A stretch of DNA of 64,000 bases from Cepaea nemoralis (Eukaryota; Mollusca; Gastropoda; Stylommatophora; Helicidae), in assembly GCA_014155875.1 (NCBI GenBank), contig JACEFZ010017895.1, positions 86,001 to 150,000 on the forward strand. Direction: 5' to 3'. A program made the translations under genes and the position numbers. The notes below the pieces were generated by a model. That model had not been told where the DNA came from. It searched no databases and was given only the letters and a program-made list of their open reading frames with translations. Shown here in pieces: positions 11,823 through 28,630 of the stretch (the stretch's first letter is position 1; every line of letters begins with the position of its first letter).

Positions 11823-11823
<1 letters not shown>
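10945..11823 (+). pseudogene. RTE-like LINE (RTE-B) RT and C-terminal domain, decayed
   Basis: The segment begins FVLHRLH/FIDYTK-like at about 10,980, equivalent to RT block A. It includes RYANDTVLVVDNAT (about 11,270-11,310), where the catalytic ADD has become AND, and a post-RT region ending near DEKKDTGE. It is clearly homologous to the better copy at 28,645-29,672 but carries many indels and stops. It is interrupted on the right by the CA/TA tract that opens an X element. Confidence 0.8.
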
Positions 11824-12312
<489 letters not shown>

Positions 12313-15151
12313 TGTCGCATGATTGAGCACTCCGTCTTGTTCACTGCTGCACATCACAATTTCAAAACACACTTCTCACTAAGGGTTTGCACTAGAGAGA
12401 ATTGGGATGCTAGGAATGTGGCGTCAAGAGTATTAATAGCTGTGACACCCAATGATGGACAGATCATGTGATCTAGGCCCGTTCTGTCCATTGGTTAACC
12501 TAGAATAATCGCGTCGCCCGCGAAATATTTTGGGGCCAGCGACGCTAAAATTCGGCACTTGCAGAGCGACCGGCAAAGCCTCCAGATGTGGTTTAGGTCT
12601 CTGTATGTCCCTCATCCTGATTCAGAAGGAAAGCTTCAGACGAAATTATGCCTGAGTTTGTTTGTTTCTGAGTCAGGTAAAGCTTTAAGTATGAGAGTGT
12701 GTGTGTGTAAGTTCCGGCACGAATATATATATTTATTCTTCTATTAGAAGATAGAAACCAACTTTCAACCAGTCCCAAGATGGCTACTCTCTGCCAGCGC
12801 TGATGTAGATATCTGACGCCCTCTATCTTTCGTTTCCAGAAGAGTGCTGTACAATCACTATGTCTGAAGCTGTGAAAAGAGGCTCAATTATGCCCAGACT
12901 GTTTCCTATTCTTGAGTCTAAATCCCACTGGCTTGCTGACTGCGTTCAGAGCAGGTTTAGTACAAGATAAACTATGATCTGGTGCTAGGTGTCGCCTTAG
13001 TTGCAATCCACAGCGAACCGCCAACACACGCGAATGTGAGAAGGAGGAATGAAAGACTCTACCTCTTATCTTATATGTCCGTGGCGTGAAGACAGATTGT
13101 GAGTGTAACTGTTTAGCATCCATGACTGGTCCAGCATTTATACTGCTGTGATTTATTCAACCAAGCATTTAGCACTCTGACCGAACCACAGTCCAGCTAA
13201 CAGTCCAACACCGGCACTCGAGTGAACGAATAAAAGAAGAATGGTGTTAGTTTGAGAGAATGAGTACAATGTGGTGTCTCATCTTTCTTTCACTCTGTAT
13301 ATATATATGTGTGTTATTGAATGAGAGGCAGTGTAAATCCTCATAAGGAACATTTCACATAGACCTCCACATTCATACCAATTATATGTTAACTTATATT
13401 AACTTTAGAGTGAAATATTTAATGTATGTTTCTTTACATTATTACTTTGATGCAACATGTGGAATGTAGTTATTAAACCATCACCCTGGTTGACCGAGTA
13501 AGTAAAGGACATAATATGCTTTCATGCATAAGCACTTCTAAACTGTCAGGGGGAAATATCACCCCAGTGTCAGAAGAAGTAAGTAAAGGAAATGACAGAA
13601 GAGGTGAGAGGGTATAAACAGGAAAGTATCCAGGCAGACTAAAACAATGGTGGCAGCACTGATTGGTAACATGAGTTAATATGTATGAGATGAACAATCA
13701 TCCTATCCTGTTCCATTACTATGTAGGGATCAGATATGCTGGGTACATCTCATCATTTACTCTCCATCATTCTTTTCTAGCCTTGTCTGTCACTGTGTCT
13801 GTGTCCTCTGTGAGAACATCAGCCAACAGGCCACTATGTACAAGTGCAGAAAAAGAAAGCTTGCCCAATATAATTGCTGATGTCTAATGCCAGTACAAGG
13901 AGACCCACTGTAGCTCTTAACTTGTAGGTACTTCCTGAATCTGCTACCTTCTGTACCTCATGTCTGTAAACCCTTTTCATTCTTGTCCACTGGAGAATTA
14001 TCATCCTTTGGCTAGATATAAATGTGTTCACCATGTTTATCCACCTCAGGTGAGGATGGCGGTGTTCGCAGATTGTCATGATCCAGAGTTGCAGATCATT
14101 GTCCAATAATGTACTCATGATCCAGAGTTGCAGATCATTGTCCAATAATGTACCATGGGACTGCCAATCATGAGCTGCTCAGTAAGATCTGTTGTCAGGA
14201 GTTGATCTGATCAAAAGTCTTCTTTGAGCTTTGCTTCCTGGAGAAGTGACAACATAAGTGATTTGGGGAGACTTTCTAAGATCATTAGGATCAGTTTTAT
14301 CATTCACAAAAGACTTGAAAATTGGTAATATCATGGCTGAAGTCTGATAGACAATTTTATAAGGAAAGACTGTGTCATATAGTTATGCATTCCAGAAAGT
14401 TCTCCGGGATATGTGTAGACTGTTTAATTCCAAGTTTCACTTAATAACTCAACTGAAAGTTCACAAACAGAACATTTGTGTAGTGCAGAGACTTTGTTAG
14501 GAAATCAGAAGGGGTACAGTGATGAAATGCCAGAACTGCCATGAGAGCTTTCAGGAGTTCTAATCTCCATTGTGTCTTAGAAAATTATTCTGGAACCAAA
14601 GTGGTTTAGTTCATATGTCATAATGCATCACTGGTTTACTTCCACAGGTTTTTATTTTGAGTAATAAACCAAAATTAACTGTTCCTGCATTTTTCTGTCA
14701 GTCCATTGTGGTGTGACAAAACTTTTCATTATTATCTATGTGTTTAGTTAATGTAACTACTTCACATAAAGGTAGTATCTGGAACTACAGGTGACTGGGT
14801 AAACACTAATAGACAGCTAAATTCTGTTCTATTGTAATCTCCCAGGTTCCAGTTTACTCAGAGAAGGGAACTTTAAATTTTATTAATTCCTGTGACCATT
14901 TCACCTAAAAGGGAAAATGTTCATAGGTGGGGGACTCTTGAGCTAATTAAGTTTCTCTTTTCGGGAAGGAAGATTTTGGAGGGAAGAAATTAATTTTCCT
15001 GGGAAAACCCCTAGATTTCCAGAGCTATTATGGGTCACTTTGGCTTCCAAGAACCCATCCCCTCCAAATGAAATCAGTCCCATCCTCATAGCTGTACTTC
15101 ATTGTGGGGTAAGTCAGAGTGGGTACTGCTTCCAACTCCCAACATGTCACA
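12313..15151 (+). repeat. 5' LTR of the Gmr1-like element (2,839 bp)
   Basis: It matches 20,854-23,695 almost perfectly. By eye I count about six substitutions and two short indels (one GT at a TG run near 13,310, one T near 14,650). It starts TG and ends CA. At about 2.8 kb it is long for an LTR. Its internal open frames recur identically in the other LTR and show no protein motif, so I do not call genes in it. Confidence 0.93.
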
Positions 15152-15690
15152 TTTACTGTTAGGCTCGTCTCGGGGTAGAACTCGTGCTTTCTCGTAACCA
15201 TACAACATTTATTGTTGGTACCACATGGTGGGTTAATTTTGTTCACACCACAATTGCTTGAAATATGTGAATATTTTCTTTCAGGTTTTTGAAGTGAAAC
15301 AGAACTCTACATTTTTTGCGGAACTTTATTTACAATTTTAAGGACCGCATTTGCAAGGCCACTAGGTGGACTTTGTGTAATTCAAGATTCAGAACCACTG
15401 ATTAGAAATCACTTTAGGTCTTATGTTACCAGGTGTAGATCAGAGGGGTAAATCAGAATCTTTATTGTCTAGTGAAGTTGACTTCGGGTGTTTGGTGTTT
15501 TTCTCTCAATAGTCGAAAACTCCAGATTTTGTGCAAGATTTTCCTGCAACATTACATTGTTGATTTGTTGTTTGTATTTCGCCATTGCATGCTTTGTACC
15601 ATTTCAGATACAGGGGTTTTCCTATCTGAATCAGACAGAGGCGACACTTAGAATTTTTTTCAAATATTTGGGAAAGATCTAAAATTTAGC
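15152..15690 (+). other. Leader of the Gmr1-like element, with a possible displaced primer-binding site
   Basis: There is no tRNA-complementary TGG immediately after the LTR. A sequence TGGTACCACATGGTGGGTT occurs at about 15,216-15,234, some 60 bases downstream. It resembles the complement of a tRNA-Leu 3' end in its first eight bases and its GTGGG part. I offer it only as a candidate site. The rest of the leader shows nothing I recognise. Confidence 0.4.
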
Positions 15691-16690
15691 ATGGCGGAAA
15701 CAGCTTTACTACGGAAACAGTATGTCGATGTAGGCAAATCATGTGGGTTAAAGGGTCCTGAGCTCGCGAAGTACGTCTCTGACGAATTCGATAGACATGA
15801 GCGTTTACAGGCTGAGATAACCCAGAAGGAAAAAGACAGAGAGGCTGAAATAATTCAGAAGGAAAAAGACAGAGAGGCTGAAATGATTCAGAAAGAGAGA
15901 GAAAGCCGGATAGCTTTAGAGTTGGAGGATAGGAAGCTGCAGGCTGAGATGGATAATAGAGAAAGGGAAAGACAACATCAGTTGGAGATTAGGCGCATGG
16001 ATAATGAGTTGGAGAGGAGGAGATTGGAGAGTGGTGTTCCTACCACCCCCTCCATTTCCACACTGCAGGCCAACTACAGATATACAGACAGAGGAAAACT
16101 ACCATCACCCTGGAGCGATGGCATTTCCTTTGGAACCATATAATGAGAACGCTGAAGGGATTGATCACTATCTTTCCAGGTTCGAACTTATGTGTTCTAC
16201 ATGTGGGCTTGATGAATCTAAATGGTCGGTGAAACTCTCCCAGGGTTTGAGAACTACTGCTTTTGAAATTTTCTCTAGACTTAGTCATGAGGAACGACAG
16301 GATTACGGTGTTCTCAAAAGAGCTTTACTAACTCGCTTCGAAGTCGATTCTGATAACTATAAAAGGAAATTCAGATCAGCTAAGAAGGAGCCTGGGGAAA
16401 GTTACGGCCAATGGGTTGAAAGATTAAAATCCTACCTGCACAAATGGGCAGAGATGGGAAAGTTTGAAGAAACATTTGAAGGACTCCGAGAGATGATATT
16501 GATTGACCAATTAAGGGATAAAATGTCATCAGAACTTCGGGCGTTCTTAACACAGAATGGAGCTGATAGACTTGAGGAAATTATTCTTTTGGCAGAGAGA
16601 TGGGAGAAATCTCAAAAGGAGGTGGGAAGTAAGAGTCGGATGACCAAAGCTTCTCCCCCAGACCAATCACTCAAGACCAAAGAAAAATGA
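15691..16690 (+). pseudogene. gag of the Gmr1-like element (frameshifted)
   Basis: Translation starts at ATG 15,691 (MAETALLRKQYVDVG). About 90 residues of coiled-coil-like, E/K/R-rich repeats follow (QKEKDREAEIIQKEKDREAE). The frame ends at 16,143, but the capsid-like part continues in the +1 frame from about 16,110: EGIDHYLSRFELMCSTCGLD, ALLTRFEV and SYGQWVERLKSYLHKW, typical of Ty3/gypsy and SCAN-related gag. It ends at 16,690. A one-base indel near 16,105-16,130 best explains the first break. The second break, at a five-A run (16,683-16,687) where the zinc-knuckle frame takes over, could be mutational or programmed. Confidence 0.85.
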
Positions 16691-17624
16691 ACACACCAAC
16701 CCAAATAAGAAGTTGAAGAAATCTGCGAGCACCAGTCAAACTTATATTCAGGCGGCCAAGAAGAGTGGGAAGGACTACTGTACCAATTGCAGGAAGGTAG
16801 GACATCACACAAAAGATTGTCGGAAGAAACCTCCTACCCCTCACACAGTTGCATGTCTGACTCGCCGGAAGGAACGTAAGGTGAGCACTAGTGAAACGTC
16901 CAGAGTGACAACTCATGAAGACACCCATTCCAAAATTCCGGTAGTGGAATCCATCTTGCTAAATGGATACCCCGCCATTTGCTTATATGATACAGGTCTA
17001 AATTATGACTGCGTCGTAGCAACATCCTTAGTTCAGCCAGAACAGTTGACTGAGGAAATGGTGATTATACAGGGACCCTTGAAAAGTTCAGCCAAGATGT
17101 CACTACCTGTGGCTCGAGTACATATATCTTCGCGTTATGTTACTGGAACAATCAAGGCAGCGGTGATGGAAAATCCCGTGTACCCAGTCCTCCTCGGTTG
17201 TCGTTACGTCTTTCTAGGAGAACCTATACAGCCTGTGATAGTCGCTGCTTTGACGACTAATTCTCAGACAGAAAAGACTCCAGCATCGTCGACTCCGACC
17301 AACCCTCGATCAGAGGATCTGAAGAAAGCACAGAGTGCTGACAGCACCTTGTTGCCATGCTTCAACAAACTGCCTAAAGCACATTCACCTCCAAGGAGAG
17401 GCGACATGTATATGAAGGGTGGACTTCTATATCGCAAGGCAGGTAAAAGTGGACAAGAGTATTCTCAATTAGTTGTCCCGTCTACGTATCGTGCTCAACT
17501 ATTGGATATGGGCCACAACTTATCTTTCAGTGGGCATATGGGAATAAATGCTACTATGCAAAGAATTTCCATGCACTATTTTTGGCCCGGAATGAATTCT
17601 GACATCACCAGATATGTCAAAAGT
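16683..17624 (+). pseudogene. Nucleocapsid zinc knuckle, protease and start of integrase (Gmr1-like pol)
   Basis: This frame is open from the A-run at 16,683. It has a CCHC zinc knuckle CTNCRKVGHHTKDC at about 16,779-16,820. An aspartic protease follows, with active-site LYDTG at about 16,983 and VLLGCRYVF at about 17,190-17,215 in the flap/ILG position. Near 17,400-17,624 are the linker MYMKGGLLYRK and the first half of the H2C2 zinc-binding domain of integrase: GHNLSFSGHMGINATMQRI, then YFWPGM and DITRYVKS. The expected CPEC half is on the far side of the nested insertion, at 18,296. The downstream residues of the original annotation frame up to 17,753 belong to the insertion. Confidence 0.9.
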
Positions 17625-18295
17625 CTCACTTCTCGTAGAGCATTCAGAATGTCAGCCTGGTCCATGGCGCGTCCGCCCTCCACAGTAGCCTCACCTGCGA
17701 GCTTGTCAGCCCGCTCATTTCCTGTACTCCCGCATGACCTGGCACGAAGATGAAACTAATCTTTGCCAGCCGAGACCGCTCCAGAGGCAGCAACCATTCT
17801 CTTCGGATCGACCCCTCCTCTATCCTCTTGGATCATGTTCATTGAGTCGCTAAGGAAACAAGCCCTAGTAAATGTCTGTGTCTCGAGCCATGTTATTGCT
17901 TTACTTACTGCCATGACTTCCATGGTCAGGCTACTTGTGGTTTCAGTGACAGCACCAGAGTCCTCCTTCACAATTCTCCCTCCGGCCCGAGCTGTAAAGG
18001 CCCATGAGCTTCTCACATGTCGGACGACCGACCCATCTGTGTAGATGACCGCGTCACTGTCTAGCGAATTCTCGAAAATCAACGCTTATACTTCAGCCTC
18101 CACAGCAGCCGGATTTTCTTGTCTGCATTTTCTATCTAGTTGGATGCAAACTGAAAAGGATGTGCAGAAGTCTGTTGGCACTTGCACCCACTCCTCGCCA
18201 GGTTCTAAGTCCTCAAGTGAACACACCTGTTGAAGAATGTCTTCGGCTTGACCCATCCACGACCGTCCTCTTTTAACCTGCTGCCCTTCACCTCA
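17625..18295 (-). mobile_element. Nested fragment of an RNase H-bearing LINE inside the integrase
   Basis: On the minus strand, 18,082-17,756 encodes an RNase H domain: SDAVIYTDGSVV with the first catalytic Asp, LTMEVMAV with the catalytic Glu, and CFLSDSMNMI with the next Asp. FIFVPGHAG and a LNALREV-like tail follow towards 17,625. The same family lies at 3,541-3,925 and 34,986-35,212. The fragment is truncated at both ends and I see no target duplication. It splits the integrase zinc domain exactly between its His pair and Cys pair. Confidence 0.88.
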
Positions 18296-20805
18296 TGCCC
18301 TGAATGCCAAAGAGTGACCCCAAGACATAGGACACCCCCTGTCCCGCTTGGGAGATGCCCCTAACTGGATCTCATTTCGAGAGAGTTGCCGTAGACATTA
18401 TCGGTCCACTCCCCAGGACGAGGAGGAAGAATCGATACATATTAACATTGGTGGACGTCTGTTCAATGTGGGCAGAAAGTATTCCAATGCCATCAAGTGA
18501 CTCCAAGCACATTGCTGAAGCCTTACTTGAGATATTTACTCGGATTGGATTTCCCCTTAAAATCCTAACCGACAATGCATCACAGTTTCGCAGTAAACTT
18601 ATGGAAGAAGTCTTTCGGCTATTTCATGCTCGCCATATCTATTCATCTCCCCATTTGCCTCAAACGAACGGGAGTGTAGAACGGTGGAACGGTACCCTCA
18701 TCAGTATTCTGAGAAAGTTAGCTCATGAAAAACCAGAGGATTGGGACACATATATTCCTGCTGCATTATTCGCATACCGGGAAGTGCCGCATCACTCTAC
18801 TGGGATTGCGCCCGCAACACTGTTGTTTGGGAGGCCAATCAAGGGACCTTTGGAAGTATTACTGAGAACATGGACTGATGATCATGCAGATGATACAGTT
18901 GTTACTGCATCTGTTTATGTTGCTGAGTTGAAGAAACGTCTACAACATGGTTGGAGACAAGCGAATGTGAATCTGCGTCAAGCTCGACGAAGAATGACTC
19001 GCAATTTCAACAAGAAAGCAAAAGATAGAGAGCTGACAGTGGGTGAAAAGGTGCTGCTACTACTTCCAACCAGTCAGAACAAGTTGCAAATTGGATGGAA
19101 AGGACCATTTGAGGTGACAGAGAAAATATCTCGTACTCACTACAAAATTTCTGTCAAAGGCAAGTTGAAAGTGTTTCACATAAACCTTTTGAAGAAATGG
19201 AATGAAAGGTCCGCAACCTCCGAAACTGCACACCTGATGGCTATGGCTGTTGCTACTGAAGTAGAACAAGGAATTACCATGGGAACAGAATGTACACTGC
19301 AAGCCAAAGAGACATTTCAGGATGTGGATATCAATCCCAACCTATCTCCAGATCAACAGAAGCAAATTCGAGATCTTATGGCAATGTATGCAGAAATACT
19401 TACCGACAAACCAGGTCTTACTGATTTAGTGGAATTCGATATGAAGCTAACAGATGATACACCTGTGCGAGTCAAGACGTACCCAGTTCCTTATGCCAAG
19501 CAAAATACTTTGCAGGAAGAGATACAGCAGATGCTCTCTTCAGGAATTATATCACAATCTGAATCTCCATACAGTGCTAGTGTGGTGTTGTTGAGAAAAC
19601 CTAATGGTGAACACAGAATGTGCATCGATTATCGACAGCTCAACGCGATTACTGAATTTCAGGCAGAACCTCTACCCGACCAGAATCAGCTGTTCACTAG
19701 TCTCAACACAGCCCAATACTTCACCAGGATTGATCTCAGTAAGGGATATTACCAAATTCCTGTGAAACCGGAAGTCAGACCGTGGTTAGCTTTCAGTACT
19801 CCTGGAGGACACTACGAGTTCAATGTTCTTCCATTTGGATTAAGTAACGCTCCAAGTGTATTTACACGCATGATGAGAAGATTACTTGACCCATTACATC
19901 ATCCGGCCATCAGCCACTTCATGGATGATATTTTAGTTGCTACTGAAACATTTGAGGAGCATGTCGAAACATTGCATCTATTGTTCAAGCGACTTAAGGA
20001 AACAGGTTTGACAGCAAGACCCAAGAAGTGTCAAATAGGATTTCAACAATTGGACTTCCTAGGCCATAAGGTATCTCAAGGCTTCATAACACCTCAAGAA
20101 GGAAATGTGGAGAAACTTCAGAGAGCACCTCGCCCAAGGACCAAAAAGGATGTTCGATCATTCGTCTCCTTATGTGGATTCTATCAAAGATACATCAAAG
20201 ACTTCAACACACTGGCTGCACCCTTAACGGATCTTACCAAAAAGGGGAATCCAGAGAAAGTCATATGGTCAGCTGATTGTGAGAAGGCTTTTACAGCTCT
20301 CAAACAAGCTTCAACAGCCAAACCGATCCTACATCTACCCAACCTCGACCGCTCATTAGTGCTCCGCACAGATGCGAGTAATATTGGAATAGGGGCCACC
20401 TTACTCCAGAGGAAAGGAGATGATCACTCAGAGCTATTCCCTGTAGCTTATGCAAGCAGGAAACTGAATGCTTCTGAACGGAACTACTCGGTGATTGAGC
20501 GAGAGTGCCTTGGTCTAATCTGGGCTGTGGAAAAGTTTCAGGCATACCTGTATGGTAAACATTTTACAGTGCAATGTGATCACCAACCCTTGATGTTTCT
20601 GGCATCGTCACGGAATCTGAACGCAAGACTCATGCGATGGTCGCTGCTGTTGCAACCATACTCATTCCAAATCGAATACGTTCCTGGGAAAATGAACGTA
20701 GGCGCCGACTTCTTGAGTCGTTGTCCAGTTCCTGATGAACCATCAACTTCGGATGAAGTGGAAAACCAACAAGAGGGATCACAAAAGGAACCGTGTCAAC
20801 TGTGA
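18296..20805 (+). pseudogene. Integrase core, GPF module, reverse transcriptase and RNase H of the Gmr1-like element
   Basis: It opens with CPECQR (18,296), the Cys half of the integrase zinc domain. A missing G at about 18,350 shifts frame, and the long frame then runs from 18,355 to the stop at 20,805 (816 codons). Integrase catalytic residues are visible in AVDIIGPLP, LTDNASQF and NGSVERWNG, and a GPY/F-type module in GWKGPFEV (about 19,096). The RT has LRKPNGEHRMCIDYRQLN, FTRIDLSKGYYQI, LPFGLSNAPSVF and catalytic FMDD (about 19,918). RNase H follows, with RTDASNIGIG, ERECLGLIWAV and DHQPL. The RT-RNase H half has no stop, so this copy was active recently or is still under little decay. 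The ATG at 18,355 is not the natural start. Confidence 0.93.
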
Positions 20806-20835
20806 ACGACTGAGACGATAGTTCTCCACAGAGAT

Positions 20836-20853
20836 CAATCTGGAGGGGGGCTC
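20836..20853 (+). promoter_or_regulatory. Polypurine tract before the 3' LTR
   Basis: GGAGGGGGG lies at 20,842-20,850, separated from the LTR start TGTCGCA (20,854) by CTC. This is the expected plus-strand primer position in an LTR retrotransposon. Confidence 0.8.
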
Positions 20854-25023
<4,170 letters not shown>

Positions 25024-25044
25024 TAGAGAGTGTGTGTGTGTATG

Positions 25045-25124
<80 letters not shown>

Positions 25125-25140
25125 CGTATCGTGTGTGTGT
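25024..25140. repeat. (GT)(TA)(TG) compound microsatellite
   Basis: GT repeats, then TA repeats from about 25,050 to 25,090, then TG repeats to about 25,140. It adjoins the X terminus. Confidence 0.9.
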
Positions 25141-27053
25141 CCTCTAAAAGTACTGGAGAGTTTTGGTCATAGACCATAACTTTAGGAAGAGAAAATCCCA
25201 ACTGCACCTCCACGTGTTAAAGGATGGAAACATACCACGGTGTGGCAAACACAGCTCTGGGGACCGAGTATCACCGGAATAAGTGGACAACTCTGCAGCG
25301 GAGTAGAGCAGGGCACTCACTTGTCCTGACAGTCGGAAATGGCTGTCAAAGGCAGAATTAAAAGACCGCCATGTGAATGTGGAAGGCAAGGGGAAACCAC
25401 CATATTATCTTCCCAAGATTTCATGGCGACACACATTTCAGAAAAAGTGAACGACGTTAATGGCTGTCTTACGACATCCTTGTCCGGTAGGGACAGTCAT
25501 GAGCCACAGGTGACACCAGACCGTCATCCAGCTACTGATGGCAAAACTAAAACTATAACTAAACTAAATAAATTTAGAGTAGGAACATGGAATGTTAGGA
25601 CATTAAATGAGCTAGGAAAGTTAAACAATTTTCTAAGAGAAATGGAAAACATGAAAATGAATATACTAGGCATAAGTGAGATGAGATGGAAGGGATCTGG
25701 CAAAATTATAACCAACAAACACACAATAATTTATTCTGGAGGGGACACACATGAAAAAGTTGTAGGAATAATATTTGATGAAATAACAGCCAAATCTATG
25801 AATGGATACTAGTGTATTTCAGATATAGTTATAATGGTCAAAATAAAAGGCACATCAATAGATATAAATATTATGCAAGTATATGCACCAACAACAAGCA
25901 GTAGTGATGAAGAAATACAACACTTTTACGATGAAATAGAAATGGCAATAGCTCAAATTGGATCACAAAAAATAAAAATAATACTGGGAGATTTTAATGC
26001 AAAAGTAGGAAAGGGAAACATGGAGGATATAGTGGGGAATTACGATTTAGGTACAAGAAATGAATAAGGAGAGAAACTAATGGAATGGGCAAATAATTAA
26101 TGATATGATAATTGGAAACACATGGTTTTAACATCATAAAAGACGACTATACACATGGAAAAGCCGTGATATGAAAATGCGCAACCAAATTGACATCATA
26201 CTTATTAATAAAAGATTTACAAATGCATTAATTAATGTAAAGACAATGTCTGGTGCTGACGGTAATTATGATCATGTAACACTATGTGGACAAATAAAAG
26301 TAAGATTAAAAAGAGGGGGAAAAATGGTTAAGAACTTGAGACTTAATAAAGAGGTTCTGAAATTAGATAAACAATTTCAAGAACAATACAAAGTGATTGT
26401 GAAAAATAGGTACAATGCAATAGCTAAAATACAGAGTATAAATGAGCAATTGGAAATGTTAAGAGACTCCATTCATCAAACTAGCAAAGAATTATTACCG
26501 GAGAGAAGAAAAAGAGCAAAGAAAAATTGGATGAATGAAGAAATCTTAATGCTGATGGACAAAAGGAAACAGAATAAAAATGACAAACAAGAGTATGCTA
26601 AGATGAATAAAGAAATTAGAGATAAATGTGTGAAGGCAAAAGAAAGCTGGTTAAACGAGCAATGCAAAAAAAATTGAATTAAATTCCATTAATAATCAAA
26701 AAATTCTGCACAGACAAATCAGTGAGCTCAAAGGAAGAAAAATAAGAATAAATACAGGGTGTTTGAAATCAAAAACAGGAAAGATATTTTTGGAAGAAGG
26801 TGCTATAATGAAGAGGTGGAATGGGTATATAAGAGAATTATATAATGTAGAAAGGGAAGCATTAACAGAAGAAAGTTACTTCGAAGGCCCACCTATTCTA
26901 AAAGACGAAGTCGCTGACGCTATGGAACATATGAAGAAAGGAAAAACAGCTGGACCAGATGAAATCAGAATAGAAGAATTAGAAGTATTGTGAGAATTGG
27001 GGTTGATATATTAACCAAATTGCTGAATGATATTTACAACAGTGGATATTTAC
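25141..27053 (+). pseudogene. RTE-like LINE (RTE-B): endonuclease and start of RT
   Basis: An upstream region (25,141-25,560) is open from ATG 25,339 and reads into the endonuclease FRVGTWNVRTLNELGK (about 25,570). The APE domain continues with ILGISEMRWKGSG, INIMQVYAPTT and ILGDFNAKVG (about 25,980). RNQIDIILINKR and SGADGNYDHV follow after a break; a functional copy normally has SDH at the last site, here YDH. A charged linker (26,330-26,670) and EGPPILKDEVADAMEHMKKG and AGPDEI (about 26,880-26,970) lead into the RT. There are at least four stops or frameshifts. The frame is cut at 27,053 by a small insertion and resumes at 27,415. Confidence 0.85.
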
Positions 27054-27401
27054 AGTGGCGTCACTGGGGTTGGTGTCACCCAGTGCGGTAAACTCTTGGT
27101 GTCACCCATCTAGACTTTCACCATGGTCTTCTTCCGAGTGTTCCTGTACCATATATAATCGCATATAGTAATGTTTGTAAAATAAGTCAAAAAGTTAATA
27201 AGGACATAAGAAAGAAAACAAATTGAACAATATAACTTCAATACTTCAGGTAAAACATAAATAAAGAACTTCGACAAACTCGGACAAAGTTAAATTTTTG
27301 TTATTTTGCTATGTCTGCTTTGTCAAATTTGCAATTTTTTTATTTTGGTGTCACCCCTTGATGGTGTCACCCGGTGCGGCCCGCACCCCCCGCACCCCCC
27401 T
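27054..27401. mobile_element. 348-bp insertion flanked by a 13-bp target duplication
   Basis: AGTGGATATTTAC stands at 27,041-27,053 and again at 27,402-27,414. Removing one copy and the insert restores the LINE reading frame across IYNSGYL and PSDMLK. The insert starts AGTGGCGTCACTGG and contains several GGTGTCACCC motifs at both ends. Its right end is very C-rich (GCACCCCCCGCACCCCCC). There is no open frame. The long duplication suits a retroposed element; the GTGGCGTCACTGG start looks more like a DNA-transposon terminus. The class is undecided. Confidence 0.8.
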
Positions 27402-27626
27402 AGTGGATATTTACCGAGCGATATGCTTAAATCTGTATTTATAGCAATACCAACGAGATCAGGAGCAATTGAATGTGAAGATTTTCGTACAATTAACATC
27501 ATAAACCATGTCTCTAAGCTTCTACTCAGAATTATAATGAGAAGAACAAGAAAGAAAATAAAAATGGAAATTAGTGAAAAACAGTATGGTTTTTTTTGGA
27601 AGGAAAGGGTACAAACAATGCAATAT
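27402..27626 (+). pseudogene. RTE-B LINE RT, finger region (between two insertions)
   Basis: The frame resumes with SDMLKSVFIAIPTRSG, IECEDFRTINIINH and RRTRKKIKMEISEKQYGFF, the conserved RT finger blocks of RTE-like LINEs. It stops at the second insertion, whose left target copy is 27,613-27,626. Confidence 0.85.

Positions 27627-28630
<1,004 letters not shown>

Noticed and set aside
13834..14145. Open frames repeated identically in both LTRs (also 12,433, 12,884, 13,473)
   Set aside because: They are duplicated because the LTR is duplicated; none has a recognisable motif or a conserved start.
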